DNA from: Nematopogon swammerdamellus | Lineage: Eukaryota; Arthropoda; Insecta; Lepidoptera; Adelidae | Reading direction: 5' to 3' | DNA length: 64,000 bases | NCBI GenBank assembly: GCA_946902875.1 | Contig: OX336343.1 | Coordinates: forward strand, 1,526,754-1,590,753 | Part shown: positions 38,001-45,014 of the stretch, piece after piece | Position numbering within the stretch: position 1 is the stretch's first letter | How the letters are laid out: each line of letters begins with the position of its first letter | Translations under genes and position numbers: made by a program | The notes under the pieces: generated by a model | The model's database searches: none | What the model was told of the DNA's origin: nothing | The model's input: only the letters and a program-made list of their open reading frames with translations

Positions 38001-40332
38001 TGCATACATAACAACACCCTCCTCTACTGCCGATGGGCCCGGATATGTTCGATGAAGACATCGCAAGCTCAGGTCCACACCTTCAAAAGGAAAGGGCAAA
38101 CCAGTAGCGGCTTCCAGAAGGTCAACTTTGTGAAACCTAGAGCCAAAAAGCTGCCCAAAGATAGGACTAAACCTTCTTCAATTTTGGGAGCAGCAAAGGA
38201 TTGGGAATTGTTGATGGACACACATGAGAAGCAAGCATTACCAGATGCCTTCGGAAATCTGTACCACAGCATAAAGACCGGATATACTCAAACTTAACAA
38301 GTACTGCAACTTACTAGACCGGATTGTGAGTAATGGATTCAAGACTGATCTTTTTGCTGTGGAAGTCGGAGCAAGAGGACTACCAGCAAAGTCGCTCTAC
38401 ATTCTCTTCAAGAATCTAGGGCTGCCAAGGTTGACCCTAAGCTCATACATGGAGAGAGCTTCGAAAACGTCACTGGAAGAATCCTACAGAATATGGATAG
38501 GTAGAGAGAGGGAGGTCGAGAGCGGGACTGGTGGTTTCCCCGCGTCCTAGTCAACGCAGACTAGCTGACGAGGGCTTGATGCGAGCCGAAACGTGAAGCA
38601 TGCGCGGGAAATTTAGAGTGGCCACTCGCTAGTCCCGACCTCGATTAATACCCTCCTCTACTGCCGATGGGCCCGGATATGTTCGGTGAAGCCATCGCAA
38701 GCTTAGATCGACACCTTCCCTTCGCTAAGGGGAGTATGTGTATCAGATACTGATCACGTTCCCCATACATATTTTTTTTTTCGGGTATCAACCTACCTAC
38801 CCATGCTATGAAATAATTGTTCAATAAACTATTATTTTAGTAGGATGGTTACTGGTTAGGTATTTGATACAAAAAATATATATATATGTATGGGGAACAT
38901 GATCAGTATCTGATACACATAATCCCCTTAGCGTACTATTACCTACTAATGAAAGACCTTATATTATATTCAAGTTGAATAAAAGATTGTAATAAAAATA
39001 AACCTGGTGCGCGTAATAAGCGATCGGAATGCTGCGCCAGCTTGCGGAAGCGAAGCGCGGCCAGCAGCAAGCTGTAGCAATCCTCACACAGTGCCTTCGG
39101 CAGCTCATCTTCTTCTATGAGCTGCCAAATTAGAAATATGCTTTTAAAAAATTATTTACACATGAAATCTCATATATGTCCCAAAACTCAACGTCAAGCG
39201 AGAATCAGGGAGTAGGCCAGTTTATTTGTTTTTTTATGATATGAGCATTTTTTGAAAAACGTTTCGTACAACATTTTTAGGTACTACGACTACAAATTTG
39301 CAAATATAATTTCTTAAATTTTTTTTATTGGTAGCCTAAATAACTCTGCTATTGATCAGTATCCCAAATAAAACCGAAATGCCCATAGTTTTATCACAAA
39401 AAAATATAAAAAAAAATTACTCCGATATTTTTTTCTTATTTTTCCCTGGGTAGTCATAAACTGACCTACTCCCTGGTTCCCACTTGACGTTGAGTTTTGG
39501 GACACCCTGTATATTATTTACTCGTTCGCTCCCATAAAGGATGATCGGCCCCAAGCATTCTTCACACAATTCTACAGTTTCACAATTTGGTCTATTGCTA
39601 GTTCAGTCAACGTTTCCTATAGAAAAGACAAAGATAGATCGATAGCTGATAAAAATATCTTTCCACAGAGTATAAATTAAATTTGATTATTCAAATATGT
39701 CTATGAAACGAAATTATAACACATAAAGAAAAAAAAGTCTGATATTTTAACTGAAGGTTCCTTTTTTTTCTTAATGTTTTTGTAGATAAAATTCAATGGC
39801 CTCGTACATACGTTGTTTGGCATCTCAGTGGCAGCGTTCTTCACTTAAAATTTGGTATAGGTAGGCATTTTATGCAAAGGGGAATAATTGTCAATGTTAT
39901 ATAGGTTCAAAAATATTTGGAAAAAATGTTGGGTAGACATATTATAAACTGTGGGAGCCAACAAGTATATGCACATTCATACTTACTTCAATTTCTCCAA
40001 ATTTTCTGATGTCGTTGGCAAAGTTTTTGTGCGTATCGTTGTGGAATATAGAAATGTTGCCGCTCTTTAGACATATGCGGCACTTCATTGATTCACTGGT
40101 TCCATCCGTTAGTATTTTTATGCTGCGAAATAAGCCACAATTCCAGAGTAATTAATTTTTTCTTACCTTGAAATTGCTTGGTAAGAAAGATGAAAAAAGT
40201 GAGTATTTTAAAAATTACACAGAACACCATTAGGACTTACGTGCTGTTCACGGAATCTGGCACTCGCTGCCGTCGCCGCCGGGCGCGCCTTTTGTGTCGA
40301 AACATACTTTCTAGCATCACCAGTGCAGCCAT
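25879..40332 (-). CDS. ZAD-C2H2 zinc-finger protein, gene 2 (8 exons)
   Basis: Joined minus-strand exons: 40241-40332, 39987-40122, 39004-39121, 31589-31776, 29639-29829, 28815-29013, 28594-28712, 25879-26023. Sum 1188 nt, 395 codons plus TAG; all junctions GT-AG and phase-compatible. ZAD: C45/C48 ('MKCRICLKSG') and C88/C91 ('LPKALCEDC'). Then a short acidic linker (HNDDDDDNDDREHHSDDEN) and C2H2 fingers from C168 on, ending 'CDVCGKEFGYK|VKLGQHLRIVH'. It is a paralogue of gene 1: same cuts within ZAD (phases 0 and 1) and fingers (0, 2, 0, 2). The start at 40332 gives a basic N-terminus (RRARRRRQR); initiation at internal M43, just before the ZAD, is possible. Function: nuclear DNA-binding regulator by family; target unknown. 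Confidence 0.9.
26045..26380 (-). repeat. SINE-C, full-length
   Basis: Poly(T), reverse body, TCGCCTTTTACGACATACGC, and ACCGGCCCCACACGG end. In intron 7 of gene 2, next to the acceptor. Confidence 0.88.
26505..26820 (+). repeat. Dispersed element, shared with 52775-53150
   Basis: ACCGGCTGCACACACGAAAA, GCGAGAGCGCGTAACAAGCG and TATCACATAAAACTATTGTC with CCGACTTTACAGACAACCAA all recur inverted at 52775-53150. Confidence 0.65.
26830..27066 (-). mobile_element. LINE C-terminal fragment
   Basis: Minus strand: 'GRPRRKYLDQIGHVLKKGQV', 'RSTRNRRARMKNIMEVEEAA' and 'WRSVLSLPTPLGNRRDAMYV', ending in a (CATA)n-like tail. Typical of a lepidopteran LINE 3' end. Confidence 0.75.
27067..27467 (-). repeat. 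SINE-B head half, split by SINE-D
   Basis: Pieces 27067-27251 and 27429-27467 join to a SINE-B head and B box. The right piece overlaps the 12-bp duplication AAGAGAAGCCGA. Confidence 0.85.
27252..27428 (+). repeat. SINE-D insertion with 12-bp target duplication
   Basis: 177 bp from CTGTAGCCGTAGTTGTACCG to the (CAA)n tail, flanked by AAGAGAAGCCGA at 27240-27251 and 27429-27440. This defines the ends of the SINE-D family. Confidence 0.88.
27470..27921. mobile_element. TIR element, family T2
   Basis: TIRs TATAAGGTCTTTTTTTATTA with ACTGACGAGGCGTAAAGGGG, inverse at 27880-27921. 452 bp, no transposase seen. Related ends: 33384, 38963 and 50431. Confidence 0.82.
27940..28556 (+). mobile_element. 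CR1-like LINE, 5'-truncated
   Basis: Encodes 'IQQLERVQRKFTKIPRELRH', 'LPSLEARRQRGDLIEVYKIL' and 'RNRVVDDWNQLPEEVISALT' with a stop at 28388-28390, then a 3' UTR ending AAATAAATAA. A frame break lies upstream of 28139. Ends about 40 bp from the exon 7 donor of gene 2. Confidence 0.85.
28594..28712 (-). CDS. Gene 2 exon 7
   Basis: Acceptor CTTACAG|TGCACA, donor TACAA|GTATGT (phase 2). 'CTHCDKGFHTQYKMRAHIKV' and 'HICDVCGKEFGYK', the same cut as gene 1 exon 6. Confidence 0.92.
28815..29013 (-). CDS. Gene 2 exon 6: two fingers
   Basis: Acceptor TTTCTTAG|TTTGAC, donor TATAAG|GTAATA (phase 0). 'CGRCPYRCRYSASLKEHTRT', linker TGERPYA and 'CHRCPARFPNSSNLKKHSRT'. Confidence 0.92.
29063..29638 (-). repeat. 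Four extra 144-bp copies of the exon 5 end and donor
   Basis: Copies start at 29063, 29207, 29351 and 29495, exact 144-bp register with the true exon at 29639. Each contains 'EGSLRAHVTRFHTQAESHIC' to 'KGSLTRHL', the donor CATCT|GTGAGT and 22 nt of intron ending CTCTATAG. The spacer is far too short to splice and holds in-frame stops, so the copies lie inside intron 5 and are probably not translated. Confidence 0.92.
29639..29829 (-). CDS. Gene 2 exon 5: fingers 1-3
   Basis: Acceptor TATTCATGTAG|GAGGAG, first donor CATCT|GTGAGT (phase 2). 'EELLEHRKSESH' completes finger 1, then 'CPECSLIVCKGSLRAHVTRF' and 'CDVCGKSFIMKGSLTRHL'. The only copy with VCKG; the four duplicates read VCEG. Confidence 0.9.
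29990..30265 (-). repeat. SINE-B flanked by about 60-bp direct repeats
   Basis: Poly(T), body to GTGAAGCAGCAGATGTAGGT. On both sides (29918-29980, 30263-30330) is ATGGGTGTCTGGGTGAGGAA / GTGTGACTGAAGCAATA, too long for a simple target duplication. Confidence 0.75.
30331..30610. other. Intron 4 of gene 2, unassigned
   Basis: Contains an open but unrecognised stretch (30376-30558). No domain or repeat match. Confidence 0.35.
30611..31540 (+). repeat. SINE-A, split by a CR1-like LINE
   Basis: 30611-30718 and 31448-31540 join as a SINE-A body and tail (GTAGCCCACATGAAA ... GAAGGGAACCACTGACATGG). Confidence 0.8.
30719..31447 (+). mobile_element. CR1-like LINE insertion
   Basis: 'IELLERVQRRATKMVSSIKN', an in-frame TGA, then 'LHRV'-class end 'RKHFLTHRVVRAWNKLSEDT', followed by a second partial copy of the same end ('LPTG', 'WNRLPEEV'-like) and an AATAAATAAATAA tail. 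Flanked by ATGAAA at 30713-30718 and 31448-31453. Confidence 0.78.
31589..31776 (-). CDS. Gene 2 exon 4: acidic linker and first finger start
   Basis: Acceptor TTCTTTTCAG|AAATGA, donor AATGCT|GTAGGT (phase 0). Encodes the Asp/Glu-rich linker and 'FRCRKCQIDFANA'. Confidence 0.88.
31777..32089. other. Intron 3, AT-rich
   Basis: Repeats the motif TTTATTGCACAAAAAAAAGC (31938-31978) also found at 29862-29902, likely a LINE tail. Otherwise nothing. Confidence 0.4.
32090..32462. mobile_element. Foldback element with tRNA-like sequences in both arms
   Basis: A near-perfect palindrome of about 370 bp. Each arm holds a tRNA-like segment: TCCGGTGGCGTAGTTGGTTA, stem TTGGC/GCCAA, GGTTCGAATCC, CTGGCCGGA. 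D, anticodon and T arms can fold, but the loop GGCTCAA lacks U33. Arms continue outward with AATGATTTTCGCTTTGCATT and inward with GGTGCAAGAGAGCGAAAATT. Confidence 0.85.
32463..32664. other. Unassigned intron sequence
   Basis: No recognised repeat; a short T-run near 32589. Confidence 0.3.
32665..32790 (-). repeat. Dispersed repeat with internal palindrome
   Basis: Reverse of 17485-17620 (CGGTGTTGTGCTGCAAGTAC, TTACAGCACAACACTGCCGA). Confidence 0.6.
32795..33200 (+). repeat. SINE-B reference copy, full-length
   Basis: tRNA-like head GCGGGTGGCCGAGTGGTTTG (A box), CTTCTCATGCGAGAGGTC, GGTTCGAATCCCGTCGG (B box); then body and CCCATACCGGATAACATAAA with an A-tail. Head resembles Leu/Ser-type tRNA. 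Confidence 0.92.
33203..33381 (-). repeat. SINE-E, nearly complete
   Basis: Reverse of the GTGCTAAAGGGCGAC block (CTAGCCCGTCGCCCTTATGC), CTTAGTCGCCTTTTACAACA and GCAGTGGGGCTATTC. Confidence 0.75.
33475..33643 (-). repeat. gypsy 3' LTR
   Basis: 169-bp LTR at the left end of the element; begins TGTTCTGTCCACTTACTGTG on the + strand. Confidence 0.93.
33775..34575 (-). pseudogene. gypsy integrase C-terminal part (separate frame)
   Basis: Contains 'SPHHPASNGQAERTVQSVKN' with the catalytic glutamate, 'GRTPAEMLNNRKFRTK', and a hydrophilic tail. It is in a different frame from the upstream integrase core, so a frameshift near 34575 breaks the protein. About 266 codons. Confidence 0.9.
34466..35716 (-). 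pseudogene. gypsy RNase H and integrase core
   Basis: RNase H with 'SCDASQYGLGAVL' and 'EAGAIIFGLQKFHQYIFG'. Integrase zinc domain 'HENHDGIVITKAMARSYFWW' and 'CPKCRDV', core 'LHVDFAGPF' and 'VVSDNGLSFC' (two of the three catalytic acidic residues). Out of frame with both neighbours. About 416 codons. Confidence 0.92.
35662..37629 (-). pseudogene. gypsy gag nucleocapsid, protease and reverse transcriptase
   Basis: Gag with two zinc knuckles ('CWRCGASHSGQC', 'CNFCEKIGHIEKVC'), protease 'VDSGAGYTMI', RT 'RLCGDYRATVN', 'LPFGVKACPGIFQRLM' and an active-site box LLDDI in place of the usual YLDD. About 655 codons. Breaks on both sides: near 37630 (to the gag N-terminus) and near 35700 (to RNase H). 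Confidence 0.92.
37596..37856 (-). pseudogene. gypsy gag N-terminus
   Basis: An 86-codon frame reading 'MAVKFDKFNLESDRWKSYVE', typical of the start of insect gypsy Gag, then out of frame. Starts immediately after the 5' LTR and primer site. Confidence 0.8.
37845..38013 (-). repeat. gypsy 5' LTR
   Basis: 169-bp LTR at the right end of the element, identical by eye to 33475-33643. Confidence 0.93.
38019..38719 (+). mobile_element. VEVGARG-type retroelement fragment with direct repeats
   Basis: Coding pieces 'TFKRKGQTSSGFQKVNFVKP', 'SSILGAAKDWELLMDTHEKQ' and 'KTDLFAVEVGARGLPAKSLY', interrupted by a stop near 38296. Followed by GACGAGGGCTTGATGCGAGC and CGCTAGTCCCGACCTCGATT. I recognise this as the C-terminal, endonuclease-like end of an R2-like non-LTR element; clade uncertain. 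The last 130 bp also occur just upstream (33421-33474 plus 38014-38087). Confidence 0.65.
38717..38933. mobile_element. Palindromic MITE-like end of the T2 element
   Basis: CTAAGGGGAGTATGTGTATC with AGATACTGATCACGTTCCCC, inverse at 38885-38933. The palindrome continues into the T2 right end. Confidence 0.75.
39004..39121 (-). CDS. Gene 2 exon 3: ZAD second half
   Basis: Acceptor AATTTGGCAG|CTCATA, donor GCACCAG|GTTTAT (phase 1). 'DELPKALCEDCYSLLLAALR' carries the second ZAD cysteine pair. Confidence 0.9.
39172..39516. mobile_element. MITE in intron 2 of gene 2
   Basis: About 55-bp TIRs: TATGTCCCAAAACTCAACGT with CAAGCGAGAATCAGGGAGTA, inverse at 39462-39516. 345 bp. Confidence 0.82.
39525..39680 (-). 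repeat. Dispersed repeat, pair of 25190-25410
   Basis: GATCGGCCCCAAGCATTCTT, CAGTCAACGTTTCCTATAGA and GATAGATCGATAGCTGATAA. Confidence 0.6.
39987..40122 (-). CDS. Gene 2 exon 2: ZAD first half
   Basis: Acceptor ATTTCGCAG|CATAAA, donor ATTGAA|GTAAGT (phase 0). 'TSESMKCRICLKSGNISIFH' carries the first ZAD cysteine pair. Confidence 0.9.
40241..40332 (-). CDS. Gene 2 exon 1
   Basis: 'MAALVMLESMFRHKRRARRR' to 'VPDSVNS', donor AACAGCAC|GTAAGT (phase 2). Basic, possibly nuclear-targeting. The frame stays open upstream to 40500, so the exact start is uncertain. Confidence 0.7.
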
Positions 40333-40664
40333 TGACCAGTCACAAGAAAAACTACGGCTGTGACTGCATAGGATTATATAGAGCGAACTTCGTAGCCTCA
40401 ATAAACATTGGTTTGTGTCTTGTGATAGGTTTTCGATGCCTCTGTAAGTGAGGTTTTGTATTTTTTTTACCAATGGACTATTTTTGTATTTGTACCACAC
40501 CAGACACCACCCATGATTTCACAGCAGACATGACAGCTGTCAAACAAAATGACATAATGGTTTGGTATACCGTAATTGACTCCTCGTGACTTCTAAAGCA
40601 CAATCATATAAGACTATTATTCTCTCGATGTTTTTCAAAGAAAATTAAATTTAAAAAATCTGCC
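40333..40664 (-). other. Upstream region of gene 2
   Basis: Expected 5' UTR/promoter of gene 2. No TATA box or SINE recognised. Confidence 0.35.
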
Positions 40665-41255
40665 AAGTGCGAGTTTTACTCGCGCGCTGAGGTTTCCGTA
40701 TCTATCCGCTATCAATAATATCCGCCAATCCGCTCAGGTGGCATGGTCTTCGGCTTTGAATTATCAGACATTTAAAACAGACCAGACATATATATTGGTA
40801 ATTTGTGATTATCACTATCAGTTATGTTTCTGTTGTATGAGTTATGTGAGTGACAGGTCTCCATGTTTGCCCACTGACAACTGTTACCATAGTAACGTCA
40901 CTTAATTTTAAAAGTGATTCTGTCAAACATCAAGTTTCTGAACATTCTTTTTTTGGAACGACCAAAGACTAACAAGGGGTTATCTACAATGCAATGTATA
41001 AAAGCTTGTGGCGCCATCTATTATTCAATAGTGTGACTAATTTAATGAAACGTTTCTTGTACGGGGGCCTCCCTTAATTTTTAACTTTTTCTTATTTGTT
41101 GTTTCATCCGCCATAGTAACACATATTCTGTGAAAGTTTCAACCGGCTACCTATTACGGTTCAAGAGATACAGCCTTCGGATGGACGGACGGACGGACGG
41201 ACAGACAGACGACGGAGGCTTAGTAATAGGCTTCCGTACGGAATACGGAAACCTA
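40665..41255 (-). mobile_element. GTTCCGTATC-type dispersed element
   Basis: Starts TGCCAAGTGCGAGTTTTACTCG, ends with a GGAC/AGAC microsatellite (41175-41212) and CTTAGTAATAGGCTTCCGTA. Reverse of 18768-19322. Confidence 0.72.
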
Positions 41256-42029
41256 ATTATTCTGTTTGATTGAACAGAATTTTAAAACTTGTGGCAGGGC
41301 ATTGCGTAGAATAAGCTCGGCACCTTTCGGCGTCAGGCGAGTCAGAAACTTTGCGAAAATTATGTACCTACTTAGCTTAGCTTTATTTTGGGTAGATGCT
41401 CTGAATTATTGCTTTAATTGAATAAAACTGTTTCTATAATATTGATAACTAAAATAAATGTGGACATATTGTGACTTTTTTTAGAAATGAAAAAGCAAAC
41501 CTTTTTTCAATTTACCTACATGTAATTTTTTCCCCCTTATAGTATGTGCATGTAGTCAAACAGCAACCAATTATTGAGACCAATTTTTTATAATAAACAC
41601 CTAAATAAAGCAAGAAAAAAATGGAGCCCGCTGGTTGGAGCAAAACGGGCGTCGATCGCTGTTCTCCATGTAAAGCTATCAATACTCACTCACATCGAAT
41701 ACTCATAATAACTTGGAATGTTTAGGGTAAACAGTTGAGAATTTGATACAAATTAATGGTACATTTAAACGCCGGGGGACCAACTTCTCTTGCGAGAGGT
41801 CCAAGTTTCGAATACTGTCGGAGTGTACAATGACTTTTTTTCTGATGGAAAAATATAATTGCACACCTACACCTGCTGCTTCATTACCGGTGTACGGAAC
41901 CGGTGTAAAACTGTATGTTTCATTACCTAAATGTTAACACAACTTTGCAAGCGGCATGTAGGTACGTATACTGCGAGGGTAAGATAAGAATACAATAAAA
42001 CAATATTTTTAAAAATTAAATTTATAATA
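41256..42029. other. Intergenic, with SINE-B head fragment
   Basis: 41775-41925 (+) is a diverged SINE-B head and following region (CTTGCGAGAGGTCCAAGTTT, CACACCTACACCTGCTGCTT). 41620-41672 can form a hairpin around TGGAG/CTCCA. The remainder is unrecognised. Confidence 0.55.
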
Positions 42030-42339
42030 TTACGAGTTGGCCACCTGTTTCAGTGGCCCCTCAAGGTACTGGGCTATTGCATTAATTTTCTCCTTCAGCA
42101 TTCCAAATCCGACTGTCTCTTTGGCATAAAGACATAATAGCAAGTTGGCCACTTGTGTGATGGCGATTTTTCCCTTCATGCAGTCCACGAAGACGACGTG
42201 AAGGCGGTCCTCTTTGAACGCGTGGTGGCCGTGCTTTTCGTACGCCGACCAGATGTTGCTGGCAATGGCTGCCGTCACTCTGGCGTCTTTGTCGTTGTAG
42301 CCAGAGTACGCCAGAAGCGCTCCTTGATGATTTAGCAAT
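42030..42339 (-). CDS. LAMTOR2: LAMTOR2 exon 2
   Basis: Acceptor CTATTACAG|ATTGCT; encodes residues from 'LLNHQG' to 'PLKQVANS', TAA at 42032-42030. Confidence 0.95.
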
Positions 42340-43690
42340 CTGTAATAGTGAGTTCATTCAATTAAATATAACTTTAAATAATAGCCATTCATTTTAATGA
42401 ACACGGCTAAAGGTGCCTAGTAGTCAAAATTATTTTACAGTATGCAATTTATTGAAGATTTTATTATTTATTATTTAGGCAGGCCTCAGAATTTAAAAGA
42501 ACCTTCATTTTAATTTTATTTATTTTTCTTTTTATTGAAACCGCGACATGTGGCGCCGAGTCACGGACATTCGGTCGTAATGCGGTTGTTGATAATTTTA
42601 TTATTATTATTTTTTTATGAATTAGCAACTTAATATGCTGATGTGTTTATGTCTATGATGATTGTTGGTATTTGTTATCATTCTTTGTTTTTTAAATAGT
42701 TGTTAAGCCTATTTTTTAATGTGTTTATCGTTAGTGCTTCAATAACTTCCCCGGGCGGTTTGTTCCAGCTGTTTCCGATTCTGTTAGTCAGGAAGTGTGT
42801 TCTTGCTTCGGTTGAGAAGCTTGGTACAATTGAGTTTCAATCTGTAACCTCTTAGTTTGTTTAAATTTAACTAAAACATGCTTCCTAAGTCTGGGCAGTT
42901 CAGGTTGTGTGAATTTACGACCAGTGCGTCATCCCGGTTATGACTTGCGTGAAACACGGTCAGCCATCCTGAGCCTCGGAATATCGCTACGTAATATGTT
43001 GTGTAACGAGGCAATCCCCCGAAGCACCAAAGTAGGTAATATTGGACACCGGGTGGCTAGGTTCAAATAGCACTGGACTGGGCACGTAAGCCGACGGGAC
43101 GACGACCGTTGGAGTAAACATGCCCTATACTGGGTGATCGCGGACAGGGAAACAAAGAGTGTGGAAAGACCAAACCGGCGGGTGGGATGACGACATAAGT
43201 ACGTCGGAGGAAATCAGTGGTTCCATACTGCTGAAGGGCACTGGAGAAAAATTGGAGAGGTGTATGTTCAGCAGTTGACACATATACGGTGACTGACCGA
43301 CTGGATGCACGTGTTACAATAAAATTAATGTACTACACGTCGGTTGCAGTATGTATAGAATACCGTTTACAAAAATAGCTACAAGAAAGAAGGCGGAAAT
43401 AAAGACGGACGGTGCTCAGCAATAAATAATGAACATCGAACTTTCGAAAGAGACAATTCGGTTGTAGAGCGTCGTCTCTGCCGCACCAACTCGCACGTCT
43501 CTGTGCGACAGGGACGATGCTCTACAACCTGATTGTCTTTTTTTAAAGTTCCATGTTTATTATTTACTGCTCAGTACTGTACATTGTTGCAAAAGGCAGG
43601 TAGGGCAAGGTGCGTGACTCACAATGTGTTTTCGACGCCCCCTGTGTTGGCTTGGCTCAAGACCTGCGTTAGAGCTTTTGGCTTTAACAT
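42030..43690 (-). CDS. LAMTOR2: LAMTOR2 (Ragulator roadblock subunit), 2 exons
   Basis: Exons 43623-43690 and 42030-42339 join (phase 2) to 125 codons, the exact length of the human protein. Exon 1 '[20 protein letters not shown]', exon 2 '[20 protein letters not shown]', '[19 protein letters not shown]' and '[19 protein letters not shown]', all diagnostic of LAMTOR2/p14. By family, it pairs with LAMTOR3 in the late-endosomal/lysosomal Ragulator complex that recruits Rag GTPases and mTORC1 and scaffolds MEK-ERK. Head-to-head with the RBBP6-like gene. Intron 1 holds LINE fragments and a MITE. No defects seen. Confidence 0.97.
42540..42890 (-). mobile_element. CR1-like LINE 3' fragment
   Basis: Minus strand '[20 protein letters not shown]' and '[18 protein letters not shown]' with stop, then an AT-rich 3' UTR. 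Confidence 0.78.
43033..43310 (+). mobile_element. LINE C-terminal fragment (RTE/Jockey-like)
   Basis: '[20 protein letters not shown]', '[10 protein letters not shown]', 'GEVYVQQLT', with stops. This is the usual end of lepidopteran LINE polyproteins. Confidence 0.72.
43413..43578. mobile_element. MITE in LAMTOR2 intron 1
   Basis: Inverted arms: GCTCAGCAATAAATAATGAA with GACAATTCGGTTGTAGAGC; inverse GCTCTACAACCTGATTGTC with AATTATTTACTGCTCAG-like end. Confidence 0.8.
43623..43690 (-). CDS. LAMTOR2: LAMTOR2 exon 1
   Basis: ATG at 43690-43688, 22 codons plus 2 nt, donor ACATT|GTGAGT. Confidence 0.95.
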
Positions 43691-44039
43691 TTTGAAGGAT
43701 AAATCAAGGATTTGGAAGTGGGTTTCCGTGAAGTTTTACGAATAAAATATTATATTGCTCTCCCGTGGAAAACAAACTTTTCTTTCAATGGCATTGACAG
43801 TTTGATTGACACATAACAATAATACTCTTTGGTTTGACACCGTACGACACCTGAAAGCCTTTGTCGTGCCTGCCGTTCCTTCACACTTGTTAGCTCAGTG
43901 GTAAGCATGTAGGGTTTGCATTTTTTGGACCATGGGTTCGAATCCCACAAAATCTTTTTGTTTGTTTTGTTTTTTTTAGGAATGTTAGGGTGTTTAAATT
44001 TTTTTAGGGTGTTTAGTTTTTTTATAACCACCTAAAAGC
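43691..44039. other. Upstream of LAMTOR2, with a tRNA-like repeat
   Basis: 43888-43960 (+) reads TTAGCTCAGTGGTAAGCATG ... CATGGGTTCGAATCCCAC (A/B-box-like), then TTTTTATAACCACCTAAAAG, the outer arm of the foldback next to it. The proximal 150 bp are the expected LAMTOR2 promoter. Confidence 0.6.
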
Positions 44040-44870
44040 TTTATTTTCGGAAATGCAAACGTAACAAAAACGACATGCACCACCTCAAAATAATATTTTT
44101 TTTAAACCACCAAAACATCATTTATTTATCACTTCAAGGAGTGCGGAACCACTAAATACCAATAAATACCCTACACCGTACCACTGAGCCACCAAATCAC
44201 ATAAACGACCTAACGAATATCGGATTCAGTAGTTTCGCTAGGAGTGCCGGAGGCGGAGCCAGACGAAATTTAAATTTTCCGCCAAACAGGAATCGACCAA
44301 TCAGAGCAACTCACCGTATAGACTTTGGATATATGCAACCGGGGCGGTCGGTTCTCTTCAGATCCGCCAGATTTATGAATTTTATGGCGCCTAACGCATA
44401 TTCTAATCGCGCTTTCTATAATATCATATTTTCTAATGCATCTTACAGGCTAGCGAATTTATTTTTCATCTAGCGCATTAGTTAGCGGATTCAGTTCACT
44501 TCATGTTTCCCAAATGCGCGTTTTCTTGAATCAGAGATGGCCGCACCGCACTATCCAAAGTCCACTAGACGAATTATGCTGATTGGTCGATGCCAGTTTG
44601 GCGGAAAATTTAAATTTCGTCTGGCTCCGCCTCCGGCACTCCCAGCGAACCTAGTGAATCCGATATTCGTTAGGTCGTTTAAGAGAGTTGGTGGCTCAAT
44701 GGTATAGTGTAGGGCGTTGGGCTTTATTTTTTCGATCTTGACCATGGGTTCGAGTCCCGTCGCCAATTTTTTTTTTTGTTTTTTTTTTAAGCAATGTTAG
44801 GGTGTTAAAATTAGGTTATTTTTTTATAACCACCTAAAAAAACTTTATTTTTGAAAATATTTTCGAAAAT
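44040..44870. mobile_element. Second foldback element with tRNA-like arms
   Basis: Long inverted repeat. Left arm (reverse) and right arm share CGACCTAACGAATATCGGAT, GTGCCGGAGGCGGAGCCAGA, CGAAATTTAAATTTTCCGCC and, further out, a tRNA-like GGTGGCTCAATGGTATAGTG ... CATGGGTTCGAGTCCCGTC and TTATAACCACCTAAAAA. The central 44345-44550 is unique. Confidence 0.82.
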
Positions 44871-45014
44871 ACTTCCGAAAGGGGTTAGAATATTTTACTA
44901 TGGAATGTAGCTTGGGGCTGCGGCGGCCATTTGGAAAAAAATTCAAAACAAAGGCCAGCGATGAAACCTGGATAAATCGATAGGGCGTACATAGACAAAC
45001 ATAAAATGTTATGT

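Larger units (their letters stand above)
33475..38013 (-). mobile_element. Ty3/gypsy LTR retrotransposon, identical LTRs
   Basis: LTRs 33475-33643 and 37845-38013, 169 bp, TGTT...AACA; no difference seen by eye. 5-bp duplication ACACC (33470-33474, 38014-38018). Minus orientation: primer-site-like TTTTGGCGACGAGTGA follows the 5' LTR (right) and a purine tract precedes the 3' LTR (left). Gag, protease, RT, RNase H and integrase are all present; no env-like frame is seen. Lies in intron 3 of gene 2, same strand. Confidence 0.95.
33384..38963. mobile_element. Nested T2 element enclosing gypsy and other repeats
   Basis: Left end TATACCGTCTTTCATTAGTA with GGTAATACGCT; right end inverse (TACCTACTAATGAAAGACCT, TATA). 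About 1.04 kb once the gypsy element is removed. Confidence 0.65.
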
